Of a stretch of DNA of 64,000 nt, positions 1 to 9,737 are shown piece after piece. Numbering within the stretch: position 1 is the stretch's first letter; each line of letters opens with the position of its first letter. Location: the NCBI GenBank assembly GCA_963786195.1, contig CAWAYH010000006.1:558001-622000 (forward strand). Reading direction: 5' to 3'. Source of the DNA: CAWAYH01 sp963786195. Its GTDB lineage: Bacteria; Acidobacteriota; Vicinamibacteria; Vicinamibacterales; 2-12-FULL-66-21. Made by a program: the position numbers and the translations under genes. Under the pieces are notes generated by a model. That model was not told the origin of the DNA. It did not search any database and saw nothing but the letters and a program-made list of their open reading frames with translations.

Positions 1-1
1 C

Positions 2-406
2 CTGATCGAATGCATCGAGGAACGCCGCAAGGGCAACTGCACCGAGCGCATCCTTCGCGCCACCGCACGATCGTTCGTCATCAGCCAGGAAGCGCTCGGC
101 GCCCTGGGCGCCACGCCCGACGCCGCACGCGATCGCTTCAGCGCCGCGTACGCCGTCGCCGTCGCCGCGCAGACGATCCAGGACGTCTCCTCGCTCGATG
201 TGCGGGCCAGAGAGGAACGCAAGCGTTTGTCGACCCTCACGCTCGAATCCGAAATCCGATTCGCGAGCGCCGAACGACGGGCCGCGTTCGCCGAGGAGCT
301 CTCCGAGGCACTCGCGCGCCTCGTCGCCACCTATCACGACGAGCACGCGCCCGGCGGCCGCCGGTTCCGGCTCGTCACCGTCGTGCACCCAAGCAAAACC
401 CGCTGA
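2..406 (+). CDS. C-terminal part of a probable HTH (ArsR-like) transcriptional regulator
   Basis: An open frame enters from the left edge and stops with TGA at 404-406. The visible 134 residues are a helical, charged segment ending in LVTVVHPSKTR, with a long amphipathic stretch around RAREERKRLSTLTLESEI. No DNA-binding helix is inside the window. The next gene begins 21 bases downstream on the same strand and encodes an SRPBCC protein; ArsR-type regulators are commonly paired with such proteins, so the regulator call is an inference from context and from the helical C-terminus. The coding assignment is firmer than the function, because the other frames here give only arginine-rich shadow peptides. 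Confidence 0.6.
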   Translation: MIECIEERRKGNCTERILRATARSFVISQEALGALGATPDAARDRFSAAYAVAVAAQTIQDVSSLDVRAREERKRLSTLTLESEIRFASAERRAAFAEELSEALARLVATYHDEHAPGGRRFRLVTVVHPSKTR

Positions 407-427
407 TTGACGTTGAGGAGTAGTCAT

Positions 428-1267
428 ATGTCCAGCACGCCAGCCGCATCGATCGACAAAGCCGCACGAACCTTCAAGATGTCCCTGGACATCAACGCGT
501 CGCCGGAAGACGTCTGGCGCGCGCTCACCGACGCCGACGAACTCGTGCGGTGGTTTCCTCTGGAGGCCCGCGTCACACCTGGCAAGGGCGGGTCGATCTT
601 CTGGGGCTGGCACGAGCAGTGGGCCTGGGAGTCGCAGATCGAAACCTGGGAGCCCGGCCGCACCCTGCGCCTGATCGAGAATCGGCCGGCATTCGACGCG
701 AACGGCAAGCCGATGGACGGCCCGACACAGAAGATGGCGATGGAGTTCACGCTCGAGACGCACGCAGGGCTGACGCGCGTCCGCCTCGTGCATTCCGGCT
801 TCGGCCAGGGCGCGAACTGGGACGACGAGCTCGATGGTGTCAGCGCCGGATGGCAGCACGAGTTGCGCGGACTCAAGCTCTATCTCGAGCGCCACAAGGG
901 ACTGGATCGACATCACGGGTTCGCGCAGAAGGTTTCATCGCTGGATCAGGCGACCGTATGGAGCCGACTCCTGAGCCCGGCGGCATTCGTCGTCACCAGC
1001 GGCCGCATCGCGCAGGACGAACGCTGCATAATCCGCGCGGCGACCGGCGACCAGTTCTCAGGCACGATCAACTGGCACAACCCGGGCGCCGACATCCTCC
1101 TGGTCGTCGACGATCTGGACGACGGCGTGTTTCGCTTGACGACGTGGCGCGCGGCCGGCAAGACGGGCGTTCAGACGTGGCTCTCCACCTACAATCCTCA
1201 GCACGTCGATCGCGTGCGCGAGTACGGCGCGCGGGCGAAAGCGCTCTTCGAGCAGCTGTTCCCGTAG
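428..1267 (+). CDS. SRPBCC (AHSA1-like) domain protein
   Basis: The protein of about 279 residues opens with a START-like fold signature: SLDINASPEDVWRALTDADELVRWFP, then GWHEQWAWESQI and LRLVHSGFG. This is the Aha1/SRPBCC hydrophobic-ligand cavity family, whose members bind lipophilic ligands or act with ArsR regulators. The frame is open from 407, but the ATG at 428 is preferred because GAGGAG lies about eight bases upstream. A C-terminal half (from about residue 160) looks like a second, diverged copy of the same fold. It follows the probable regulator gene closely and is likely co-transcribed with it. The ligand cannot be read from sequence. Confidence 0.85.
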   Translation: MSSTPAASIDKAARTFKMSLDINASPEDVWRALTDADELVRWFPLEARVTPGKGGSIFWGWHEQWAWESQIETWEPGRTLRLIENRPAFDANGKPMDGPTQKMAMEFTLETHAGLTRVRLVHSGFGQGANWDDELDGVSAGWQHELRGLKLYLERHKGLDRHHGFAQKVSSLDQATVWSRLLSPAAFVVTSGRIAQDERCIIRAATGDQFSGTINWHNPGADILLVVDDLDDGVFRLTTWRAAGKTGVQTWLSTYNPQHVDRVREYGARAKALFEQLFP

Positions 1268-1273
1268 GACGTG

Positions 1274-2407
1274 TCATCTGCGCCTCGCAGGCACGATCGA
1301 TGGCGACAGCATGACCGCGACAATCAGCCCAACGAGCGTCCAGAAGCGCGCTTTCGGCCACGTCCGTATGAAATGGCGGCCTTCGCTGACGTCCGCCTGG
1401 CTGACGTAAGCGCCTGGCGACTGACGTTCCGCCTCTGCGTTGCGCTGGGCAGCGTCCGCTCGCTGCGCGTCCGGCCATCGAAACCCCGTCGCTGACACAT
1501 AGGAAGGGGTATCGAGCACCGGCGCATAGTACGTCTCGAGAATCAGGTTCTCGTGCCACGCGGCCCGGGCGTTTCCTGCGGACCACTGCCGATTCCTCTC
1601 CTGCACGTGAAGCACGCCTTCGCTCATGTACTGGTCTTCGCGAGATAGCGGATTCACCTTCAACGGAAGCGGGCGAACCTTCCACGACTCACGCCGTTCC
1701 TGCGCGACCGCCATCAGGCCCGCGCCATCGTCGCGCGAGCGAAAGGTTCCGGCTTCATCGTCGCGGATCTCGTACCCGAGGTGGACCACGGCGAGGAACA
1801 GCGCGAAGACGAGCGTCACGAGTGCGGCAAACGCGCCGACGCGCCTGAGTGCACGCCGGCCGAGCGCCATCGAGAACCGCTCCGGAGGATCCACACCGAT
1901 GCTGAAGAGCAGGCCGCTCACAATCGCTGCGCCGTTGAGGAAAACGTCGCGCATGTCGCCCACGCGGCCAGGGATGAACCACTGGAGCCACTCTTCGAGC
2001 GTTCCGACGAGCAGGCCCGCAAGCACTGGAAGCAGGAACACCGAACCGTCGCCGAGCGGGCGCCACGCACGGTAGAACAGGAACGTGACGAGCCCGTACT
2101 CGATGAAGTGGAAGCGCTCGACGGCATCGACCTCGCGATTGCCCGTCGCGTTCGCGAGCGCGTAACCCGTTCCAAGCAGGAGCGCCGCGGCGATTGCGCC
2201 ATACCGCAAGGGCCGGCGATCGCGGATGCGCCGGATGGCGACCACGACCGCCAGGGCGATCGTCAGGCCGACGACCGCGGCGACGATGACGACGAACCGG
2301 CCGGGAAACGTGGCCTTGAGCCAGTCCCTGATTTCCCTGACAAACGGCGCGGAGAGAATGACGGCGGCAGCGGCGGCGACGGCAAGGGTGATGCGCGAAA
2401 AGAGCAC
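1274..2407 (-). CDS. VanZ-like integral membrane protein
   Basis: The product of about 377 residues has at least six hydrophobic segments. The motif FHFIEYGLVTFLFYRAW followed by EEWLQWFIPGRVGDMRDVFLN is the VanZ-like family core, with acidic and arginine residues between helices. VanZ gives low-level teicoplanin resistance in enterococci, but most environmental members are of unknown function. After the fourth helix a soluble region of roughly 150 residues is followed by one last C-terminal helix, which is unusual for a simple VanZ protein. A GTG at 2407 is taken as start because upstream codons run through low-complexity repeat-like DNA; the start is uncertain. It converges on the SRPBCC gene, six bases away. 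Confidence 0.8.
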   Translation of the reverse strand: MLFSRITLAVAAAAAVILSAPFVREIRDWLKATFPGRFVVIVAAVVGLTIALAVVVAIRRIRDRRPLRYGAIAAALLLGTGYALANATGNREVDAVERFHFIEYGLVTFLFYRAWRPLGDGSVFLLPVLAGLLVGTLEEWLQWFIPGRVGDMRDVFLNGAAIVSGLLFSIGVDPPERFSMALGRRALRRVGAFAALVTLVFALFLAVVHLGYEIRDDEAGTFRSRDDGAGLMAVAQERRESWKVRPLPLKVNPLSREDQYMSEGVLHVQERNRQWSAGNARAAWHENLILETYYAPVLDTPSYVSATGFRWPDAQRADAAQRNAEAERQSPGAYVSQADVSEGRHFIRTWPKARFWTLVGLIVAVMLSPSIVPARRR

Positions 2408-2580
2408 GCGCGATTCTACAATGCTGAATTCTGAATGATGAATGCTGAAATGAACTGCGAAGTTCGCAGCTGTGAAGATGGAAGCTGTCTCATAAACCTG
2501 ACGCTCGTTGCAAGACGCGAGCGAGCATGGCGAGCGAGCCACGCGACCGGAGCGCGCCGGCGAAGCGGCGCGCGACCCTT

Positions 2581-2641
2581 CGACAGGCTCAGGGTCGCCC
2601 TGAGCGACGTGTAGGGGTGTCCGAGGGGCGAAGCCCCTCGG
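2581..2641. repeat. Two adjacent REP-like palindromes
   Basis: Two perfect hairpins lie just upstream of the esterase gene. The first has 8-base arms GCTCAGGG and CCCTGAGC (2587-2605, loop TCG). The second has 9-base arms CCGAGGGGC and GCCCCTCGG (2621-2641, loop GAA). A related element, read on the opposite strand, occurs at 54396-54421. They look like dispersed intergenic palindromes rather than a terminator, because no T-tract follows and the upstream gene points away. Confidence 0.7.
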
Positions 2642-2662
2642 ATAAGGTTACGATATCGTCAT

Positions 2663-4298
2663 ATGAACAAGCGGCTCGTCGTCGGCGGTTTCGTCGCGCT
2701 GGTGTGCGCCGGAGTGGCAGCGCGCACGGATCGGGCAGCGGCGCAATCGGGAGGTGCCGGACCGCGCTTCGAGATCGTCATCGCCGAGGACGCCCGGGCC
2801 GAGGCGACGACGGGGATGGTGTACGTCGCGATCAGCCGCGACAACAAGCGAACGCCGATCGAACAGACCAGCCCGACGGGATCGCCGCTGTTCTCGAAAT
2901 TCGTCGAGGGACTTCAGTCCGGCACGCCGGTCACAATTGGCGGATCCGATCGGGGCCACCCGGTCGCGAGCCTGAAGGACATTCCCGCAGGTGAGTACCG
3001 GGTACAGCCCTTCGTCAACGTTTACACGCGCTTTCCGCGCGCGGACGGCAAGACCGTCTGGCTCCACATGGATCAGTGGGAGGGCCAGAACTGGAAGCGC
3101 TCGCCCGGGAACCTGTTCGGCGCGCCGGTCCAGGTGAAGTTCGATCCGAATTCGACGACGCCGGTGCGTCTGGTCGTGGATCAGGTCATTCCGCCGATAC
3201 CGCCGCCACCCGATACGGAGCTGGTCAAGCGCGTCAAGATCCAGAGCCAGATCCTCACGAGGTGGTGGGGCCATCCGATCTATCTGGGCGCGACGGTGCT
3301 GCTCCCGAAGGACTACGACAAACATCCCGACATCCGCTATCCGGTCAACTACGAGCAGGGCCACTTCTCGCTCCGCGCGCCGGGTGGCTTCGGGAGCGGA
3401 GGCGCGTTCGACACGTTCTGGCTGGCCGCGGACACACCGCGGATGATCTACGCCACGCTGCAACACCCCTCGCCGTACTACGACGACTCCTACGGCGTGA
3501 ACTCGGCCAACAACGGACCGTATGGCGACGCGATCATGAAGGAGCTGATTCCCGCGGTCGAGGAGAAGTTCCGCGTCATTCGCGAGCCGTGGGCGCGGAC
3601 GCTGTCGGGCGGATCGACCGGCGGCTGGATCGCCGCCGCGCACCAGATCTTCTATCCCGACTTCTATGGCGGGAGCTTCGCCAGCTGTCCGGATGCGGTG
3701 GACTTCCGCTATCACCAGATCGTGGACATCTACAAGGACCCGAACGCCTACTACATCGATCAGGGCTGGATGAAGATCGACCGGCCGAACCAGGTGCAGG
3801 TGGACGGCAACATTCGATCGATGATGAAGGACGAGAACCACTACGAGCTGGTCGTCGGCGACAAGTCCCGGTCCGGCGGCCAGTGGGATATCTGGGAAGC
3901 CACGTATTCGCCCGCGGGTCCGGATGGTTATCCGATGAGGCTGTGGAACAAGTCCACCGGCGTCATCGACAAGTCCGTGGCCGAACAGTGGCGAAAGTAC
4001 GACCTGCGTCACGTGCTCGAAACGAACTGGGCGACGCTCGGTCCGAAGGTCGCGCACAAGCTGAACATCTATGTGGGCGACATGGACTCGTACTATCTTG
4101 AACAACGCGGTGGAGAAACTCAACGAGTTTCTCGTGAAGGCGGACAATCCGAAGTTCACCGGCGAGATCGCCTTTCAGCGCCGCGCGCCGCACTGCTGGG
4201 GCCCGCGGGGCCCCGAGCTGATGACGAAGATGGCGCGGCACATCGAGCGCTACGCGCCGACGAAATGGAAAATGGAAAATGGACAAGGGAAAAGGTAG
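2663..4298 (+). CDS. Secreted alpha/beta-hydrolase esterase (one frameshift)
   Basis: The product begins with a signal peptide (MNKRLVVGGFVALVCAGVAA). The catalytic nucleophile is probably the Ser in GGSTGG near residue 317, in the Esterase_D/enterochelin-esterase fold; the late histidine is probably in PHCWG. The frame is broken once at about 4098, where an extra T shifts the frame inside YYLNNAV; restoring it gives the expected tail ending at 4298. A clear paralogue lies at 23511-25243, sharing IPPIPPP, PYYDDSY and CPDxxDFR motifs. The last codons run into the low-complexity repeat at 4281-4325, which supplies the stop codon. The substrate is unknown; export and family suggest an extracellular or periplasmic ester hydrolase. 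Confidence 0.8.
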
Positions 4299-4325
4299 TT
4301 TTCCCTTTTCCCTTTTCCCTTGTCC
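4281..4325. terminator. Inverted repeat between convergent genes, probable bidirectional terminator
   Basis: A 15-base perfect inverted repeat (arms GGACAAGGGAAAAGG at 4281-4295 and its complement at 4311-4325) separates the esterase gene from the convergent permease gene. It sits in a run of GGGAAAA/CCCTTTT units with A- and T-rich flanks, so the transcript from either strand could form a hairpin. It overlaps the esterase stop codon. Confidence 0.6.
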
Positions 4326-4335
4326 CTTTTCCCTT

Positions 4336-6990
4336 TTATTGGTCCGCTCTGAGCGAGATGGCAGGATCGACGCGCGCGGCGCGTCTGGCCGGGACGTAAC
4401 TGGCCAGCGCGCCCGCGGCGGCTAGGATGCAGGCCACCGAAACGTAGACGAGCGGATCGGTTGGCGGCGTCTGGAAGAGGAAGCTCTCAACCACGCGGTT
4501 GAGCGCCAGCGCGCCAAGAAGCCCGATCGCCAGACCCGCCAACACGACGCGCAGGCCGTCCCAGACAATCATCCGGAGCACGCTGCCGCGATCGGCACCC
4601 AGCGCGAGGCGCAGGCCGATTTCGCGGGTGCGCTCCGTCACGCCGAACGCGACGATCCCGTAGAGGCCGATCGCAGCCAGGAGGAGGGCGGCACCGGCAA
4701 ACCCGGCGAGGATCACGGTCGCAAACCGCTCCTCGGCCAGCGAACGATCGATCACCTGCTCGAGCGTCCGAATGTCGTAGAGCGCGATCCCGTTGTCGAC
4801 AGCCGCGACCTCGCGGCGCGCAAGCGGCAGGAGCGCGGTCGGTTCACCCGCAGTCCGCACGATGATCGTCATCGTGTTGGCGGAATCCTGCGTGTGTGGC
4901 TCGTAGACCTCCGGCTTGACCTCGGCGCCCAGACCATCCTGCTTCTCGTCGGTGACCATCCCCACCACGGTCGACCACGTCGTCGTCGGCGACGGGCGTC
5001 CGTAGGCGATCCGCTGGCCAATCGGATCGCCGTCACCGAAGTACGTCTTTGCCAGGGTCTGATTCACGATGGCCACGGGCTGACCTGTCGGCGTGTCCTC
5101 GCTGCCGAAGTCGCGGCCGCGCATCAGGCGGATGCCGGCAGCCTCGAAGTACCCCGGCGTGACGGCCTTGTGGCGCAGCTCGCGCCCCCAGACGTCCGGC
5201 CGGCCATCGACGAAGAGATCTCCGGTCCAGTTGTAGCCCTCGAGAGCGAGACGCACGGTTGCGCCGGCGGCGCGCACCCCGGACAGCGCACGCAGGCGCG
5301 AGACGACATCCGTGTAGAACCCGGAGACTTTTGCGTTGTCGTTGTAGCGGCGTGACGGCAGCGTCACGCGGAACGACAGCGCACGCTCCGTCTCGATGCC
5401 CGGATTCACCGCACGCAGATGGATGAAGCTCTTGACGAGGAGTCCGGCGCCCACCAGCAGGACGACCGACAACGCGACTTCGGCGGCGATGAGCGTGCGT
5501 CGCAGCGCGACACCGCTGCCCGTGGTGCTGCGGGAGCCATCCTGCAGGCGATCCCCGGGCGCGGATCGCACGCTCTGCCAGGCCGGCGCCAGGCCGAACG
5601 CCAGGGCCGTGACGAACGCCGCAGCTGCGACGAACACCAGGACCCACGCGTCGATCCCCGCCTGGTCGAGCCGAGGCACTCCGGCCGGACCGTGCTCGCG
5701 CAGCCAGCCGAGCGCGGCGCGTGCGAGCAGGACGCCCAGGCCGGCGCCGGTGACGGCCAGCACAAGACTCTCGGTCAGCAGCTGACGAACCAGCCGCAGG
5801 CGCCCCGCGCCCAGCGCCACCCGAATGGCCAGCTCGCGACGCCGCGTGGTGGCCCGCGCGAGCAGCAGGCTCGCGACGTTGGCGCAGGCGATGAGCAGCA
5901 CGAGGCTGACGGCGCCCATCAACACGACGAGCGCGCGGCGCGTGTCTCCCACGAACCAGTCGTGCAGCGGGCCCAGCCCGACGCCCATCTGCGTGTTGGT
6001 GTTCGGGTACTCGCGCTCGAGCTCGCTGGCGATACGGGTCATCTCCGTGCGCGCCTGCTCGAGCGTCACGCCAGGCGCAAGTCGGGCGACTACGCGGAAC
6101 CAGTGAGGCCTGCGCGCCCGGCGGAACGCCGCCTCGTCGTACGGCTGAGGCGCCCAGAAATCCACCTGGACACCCGGCACGTGAAACGCCGGCGGCATGA
6201 CGCCCACCACGTCCCACGACACGCCGTTGAGGTCGATCCGGCGCCCCACAAGAGATCGATCGCCACCGAAGCGGCGATGCCAGAACGCGTCGCTGAGCAC
6301 GACAATGCGCGGACTGCCAGGCAGCGCCTCCTTCGGCGTGAACGTGCGACCGAGCGCCGGACCCGAACCAAGAACCTCGAAGAAGTTCCCGGAGACCTGC
6401 ATCCCTCGCAGGCGCTCCGGCTCTGCGCCCTCCGTCAGCGTGACATCCGTGAGGCCAGGGCCCTTCCCGTCCGATCCGATGTAGTACGCAATGCCCTCGA
6501 ACGAGCGGCTGCGGTCCCGCCAGTCGAGCAGGTTGGCGGGCGCCACGGTCGCGCTCGTCCAGTTGCGCAAGGGGTTGGTCTCCCAGATCTGCACGAGCCG
6601 ATTGGGCTCGCGGTACGGCAGGGACTTGAGCAGCACGCCGTACACGACGCTGAAGACAGCTGCGTTGGCGCCAATGCCGAGCGCGATCATCAGGAGCGCG
6701 ACGGCGGTGAAGGCCGGGCGGTGCCACAGGCCACGAAGAGCGTATCGAACGTCCTGGAGAATCACGGACAGACTCCATTCTTCCTTGCGCAGCCACAGGG
6801 CATGGACGACGGCGCCGGCGGATCGCACGACGAGATCGAGCCGCGCCGACATCGGAAGATCGCTGTCGCCGGCAAGCCGTTCGCGCTGATGCCAGAGCTC
6901 GGCGTGCCACTCACGCGTCCAGTCGTCGCGCATGGACGAGGGAACGATTGCGCTGCCAAGGGAGACGAAGAAACGGCAGAGCGCCAGCAT
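4336..6990 (-). CDS. ADOP-type MacB/FtsX permease
   Basis: The 884-residue protein has an N-terminal extension of about 90 residues with ERLAGDSDLPMSARLDLVVRSAGAV, then two MacB periplasmic core plus FtsX units. Transmembrane helices occur near FTAVALLMIALGIGANAAVFS, around VLLIACANVASLLLARA, and again near the C-terminus, ending in ARVDPAISLRADQ. This duplicated arrangement without its own ATPase is the acidobacterial duplicated orphan permease type, thought to act in macrolide or lipoprotein-like efflux. The ATG at 6990 is chosen because padR ends six bases upstream on the same strand, making a two-gene operon. No frameshift is seen across 2.6 kb, in contrast to neighbouring patches. Confidence 0.93.
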   Translation of the reverse strand: MLALCRFFVSLGSAIVPSSMRDDWTREWHAELWHQRERLAGDSDLPMSARLDLVVRSAGAVVHALWLRKEEWSLSVILQDVRYALRGLWHRPAFTAVALLMIALGIGANAAVFSVVYGVLLKSLPYREPNRLVQIWETNPLRNWTSATVAPANLLDWRDRSRSFEGIAYYIGSDGKGPGLTDVTLTEGAEPERLRGMQVSGNFFEVLGSGPALGRTFTPKEALPGSPRIVVLSDAFWHRRFGGDRSLVGRRIDLNGVSWDVVGVMPPAFHVPGVQVDFWAPQPYDEAAFRRARRPHWFRVVARLAPGVTLEQARTEMTRIASELEREYPNTNTQMGVGLGPLHDWFVGDTRRALVVLMGAVSLVLLIACANVASLLLARATTRRRELAIRVALGAGRLRLVRQLLTESLVLAVTGAGLGVLLARAALGWLREHGPAGVPRLDQAGIDAWVLVFVAAAAFVTALAFGLAPAWQSVRSAPGDRLQDGSRSTTGSGVALRRTLIAAEVALSVVLLVGAGLLVKSFIHLRAVNPGIETERALSFRVTLPSRRYNDNAKVSGFYTDVVSRLRALSGVRAAGATVRLALEGYNWTGDLFVDGRPDVWGRELRHKAVTPGYFEAAGIRLMRGRDFGSEDTPTGQPVAIVNQTLAKTYFGDGDPIGQRIAYGRPSPTTTWSTVVGMVTDEKQDGLGAEVKPEVYEPHTQDSANTMTIIVRTAGEPTALLPLARREVAAVDNGIALYDIRTLEQVIDRSLAEERFATVILAGFAGAALLLAAIGLYGIVAFGVTERTREIGLRLALGADRGSVLRMIVWDGLRVVLAGLAIGLLGALALNRVVESFLFQTPPTDPLVYVSVACILAAAGALASYVPARRAARVDPAISLRADQ

Positions 6991-6995
6991 GCGCG

Positions 6996-7322
6996 TCAGG
7001 CCTTGGCGCGCGCGGCCCGGCTTCCGAGCGTGGTCCGCTGGCGTTTGAGGGAGTGGTACCTGGAAAGCGCATCGGCCAGCGCCCGCTCGCCGTGCGGGGT
7101 AATCCGATAGTAGCGGCGCGGCGGCCGCCGATCGCCGTGCGCCTTGACCGGGTCCTCCCACTGCGATCGGACGAACCCGTCGCGCTCGAGCCTCGACAGG
7201 GCCGGATACACCGTCCCGCTCGGCAGGTCCGCGCGGTCCATGATGTCGAAGCCGTAGCGGACACCGGCGGCGATCGCGTGCAGCACCGAGACGGCGGCGT
7301 AACTGAGCTGACGGCCTGGCAT
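6996..7322 (-). CDS. PadR-family transcriptional regulator
   Basis: This 108-residue protein shows the PadR winged helix: SVLHAIAAGVRYGFDIMD, SGTVYPALSRLERDGFV and RRYYRITPHGERAL, in the usual order. PadR proteins are dimeric repressors of efflux and detoxification genes. It lies directly upstream of the ADOP permease, six bases apart, so it very likely controls that operon and itself. A PadR-type palindrome lies eight bases upstream of its start codon. The C-terminal dimerisation part is short, as in subfamily 2 members. Confidence 0.92.
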   Translation of the reverse strand: MPGRQLSYAAVSVLHAIAAGVRYGFDIMDRADLPSGTVYPALSRLERDGFVRSQWEDPVKAHGDRRPPRRYYRITPHGERALADALSRYHSLKRQRTTLGSRAARAKA

Positions 7323-7329
7323 GCTACTG

Positions 7330-7346
7330 ATGTAGTTATACTACAT
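7330..7346. promoter_or_regulatory. Probable PadR operator
   Basis: The 17-base sequence has the two half-sites ATGTAGT and ACTACAT around TAT, giving the ATGT...ACAT pattern known for PadR operators. It lies eight bases before the padR start codon, in a short A/T-rich stretch that could hold the promoter. Autoregulation of the padR-permease operon is inferred from the position. Confidence 0.7.
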
Positions 7347-7358
7347 AGTCAAGACCGA

Positions 7359-8818
7359 TCATAGTCGGTCCTGAAGGTGCTGAAGGTGCTGGGGTGCTGG
7401 AGGTGCTGGGGGTGCTGGGGGTGCTGGAAGTGCTAATTTCCAGATCTTTTGCCACCAGGCTGGCGCGGGCGTTGCGGGCTCGCGGCCGCCGTTCATGTCC
7501 CGGCGGATCTGATTGATGTCCCATCCCGTGAGCGACGCGAGCGTCTGCGCCTCCCGTTCGTGGCGCTCGGTGAGGCTGGCCCGGTACCGGGTCGCCGCCT
7601 CACAGCTGGCCTCGCCCGTCCAGGCGTGCCGGAGGACGTAGCGGCCCTGGAAGTTGGAGCGGTCGGCCGTCTCCTGAAACACCAGATCCTCGGGAAAGTG
7701 GGCGCCGTCGTAGCGCACGTGCAGACGCGTGATGAACACGTTCTGAGGGCCGGGCCTCGAACTGGGCGGGATCGTGATCCCAGGTGGCCTGGGCATTCCG
7801 GAAATGGGCCGGGGGTCTGACGACCCACCGAGCCAGAAGACGCCGAGCTGGCGCAGCTCGTCGGTCGACAACGGATCCGCCGCGCACGGATCGCACCAGC
7901 CCATGTCCCACGCGTACTCGGTGAACACGACGCTCATGTTCTCGCGCGCGACGAGCTGCGAGAACATCGAACGGTAGAAATCGGGAAAGCGGTTCCTGAC
8001 GTAGACGGGGATCTCCATCCCCGTCGGCAGCTTCACGTTTCGATAGTTGACCGTCTCGACCCGCCCCTGTCGCGTCAGCGCATACACGAACAGCTCCTGC
8101 GGACCGTCGGCGTTGACCGTCCCCAGCCGTATGGGCAGCATGAACTTCGGCGACTCGAAAGCAATCTGAATCGGCCGCAGCATCGAGTAACCCGAGCTTC
8201 GCCTGTTCCTTCAGGTTGACGCGAGCCACGAAGAACTTGATGTTCTGCCTGATGTAGCTGGCGAGCACGGACGAGGCGCCGTTCGGGATGCGGTAGCCGT
8301 TCTCGCGCAGCCAGGTCTCGAGGCCGTTGCTCTGCTGCGCGGAGAGAATCAGGATGTCGTATTCGCCGACGGTGTATTGCGCCTCGATCGTGACGCCAAG
8401 GCTCTTCGCGCGCGCCGGGGCACGGCGAAGCAGCCGGAGCCGGCAGACCGCCCAGCGCCGCTCTGTCTTCTGCCCGATATCGCATCAGGCACGGGTTCTC
8501 ATCGAAGTACTCGACGAGCCTCGGCGCGGAGTACGCGTCGAGGTGATCGAGGATCGCCTTCTCGCCGATGTGAATCTGATCTTTCTGCAGGACCGTCGGC
8601 ACGGGTATCACGACGGCAAACTCCTTGGGATCTCCCTTGAAGTCGTTGGCCATCGTGAGGACGGTCTTGTCCTCGCTCCGCACGAGCACGACCTGCGACG
8701 CCTTGTTGAAGAGCTGGGCGTCAGCCTTGGCTACGTAGAACCCGCAGAAGCCGAGCAGCGCGGGACCCGACCACGCGGACGCCCCAATCAACATCCCGAC
8801 CACCACAAGCCGTTTCAT
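7359..8818 (-). CDS. Secreted DUF2330 protein (two frameshifts)
   Basis: The N-terminus MKRLVVVGMLIGASAW is a signal peptide, followed by GFCGFYVAKADAQLFNKASQVVLVR, the DUF2330 signature. Further recognisable blocks are AVVIPVP and, after the breaks, YTVGEYDILILSA and FKFMLPIRLG-like strands. The frame breaks at about 8425 and 8186; at 8186 an extra T within GGTTACTCG restores LGYSMLRP. The ATG at 8818 has AAAGGG eight bases upstream. The 3' end runs through a nonamer repeat, coding a tail of Ala-Pro and His-Leu-Gln repeats that is not part of the family. It lies just downstream of an RnfD-like gene. The function is unknown. Confidence 0.82.
7371..7433. repeat. Nonamer tandem repeat, about seven copies
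   Basis: Imperfect copies of CTGAAGGTG/CTGGGGGTG run in tandem and overlap the 3' end of the DUF2330 gene, where they encode Pro-Ala-Pro and Gln-His-Leu repeats. The same unit, inverted, reappears at 13157-13200. Confidence 0.75.
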
Positions 8819-8836
8819 GAGCATCACCCTTTCTCG

Positions 8837-9641
8837 TCAGCGGACGCCCGACGTCCGGGCGCGACCAGTCATAACGCGTGCCTGGCAGCGCCCAATCGAT
8901 GAGCGGCACCAGCATCGAAAACCCGGCGAGCGACCACAACACGCCGTTCGTGCGAAACAGCCGGAACTGCACGTACCACGCGCCGACCGCCACGAGCAAC
9001 CCGAAGAGAATCCTCCCCGCGCGCGAATTCGGCGTCGTCCTTGGATCCGAAATCATGAAGAACGTGAACAGGAGCAGCGCGCCGCTCTGGAGACGATGAA
9101 TCGGGATCGTCATCGGCTCGCCGAGATACCAGGACCGCCCGAACACCATCGCCATGTAGAAGGCGATGAACGCGAAGGTGACGTCGCTGCGCGCCGCGCG
9201 ATTGACGACGAGCCCGCCAAGGCACGCCATCAGGAAGCCGAAGAAGACCGCGTTACCCCACTGGCCTGGGGACACCCAGACCGCTCCAGTGGCGAGCATC
9301 ATGAGCACAACGCCGAAATTCGTCGGGTTGAAGATGTGCTTGCCCCGGATTCGGACGACGAACTTGCTGGCGATGGTGACGACCGCGGCCAGCATCGCGA
9401 GAGACAGGTAATTGGTGCGGAGCAGGAGGCACAGCGACAGCCCCGAGATGAGCGCGCTTCGAGGGTCGAAGGCGGGCAGACTCCAGATGCGCGTGCAGGC
9501 GTATTGGGTCAGGAGGGAGACGGTCAGCATCGCCCCGGCGTTGGCGGCCGAAATCTCGAAGTCGAGCAGTACCACGCCGTAGGTCAGCAGTGTGGCAAGG
9601 ACCGCTATCTGGTAGTGCCGGGGATCCCGAGTCCAGCGCAT
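8837..9641 (-). CDS. RnfD/NqrB-like membrane protein
   Basis: The protein has about eight hydrophobic helices and the block GKHIFNPTNFGVVLMML, resembling the flavin-attachment region of RnfD/NqrB subunits of ion-translocating oxidoreductases, and TFFMISDPRTTPNS typical of that family. As read, the frame continues to 8721 and overlaps the next gene by about 100 bases; a single extra G near 8858 would move the stop to 8837, leaving an 18-base gap to the DUF2330 start. I use that end but it is inferred. Other Rnf subunits are absent, so this is probably a stand-alone paralogue; pairing with DUF2330 suggests an envelope electron-transfer role, which is a guess. Confidence 0.75.
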
Positions 9642-9706
9642 GGCGTCCCCCTTCCCCGTTAGAACGGGCGGTCGGACATTCCTTGCACGGGACGTTCGGG
9701 GAGCTG

Positions 9707-9734
9707 GAAGCTGGAACCTGGAAGCTGGAACCTG
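9707..9734. repeat. Two tandem copies of a 14-mer
   Basis: GAAGCTGGAACCTG is repeated exactly twice, preceded by a partial copy. It lies in the 96-base gap downstream of the YjbQ-like gene and upstream of the RnfD-like gene. It belongs to the class of locus-specific low-complexity repeats found in many gaps of this window. Confidence 0.7.
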
Positions 9735-9737
9735 ACG

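Noticed and set aside
5419..7110. A 563-codon open frame on the plus strand
   Set aside because: It is the antisense shadow of the permease and padR genes; the translation is arginine-, histidine- and glutamine-rich with no domain, and codon periodicity belongs to the minus strand.
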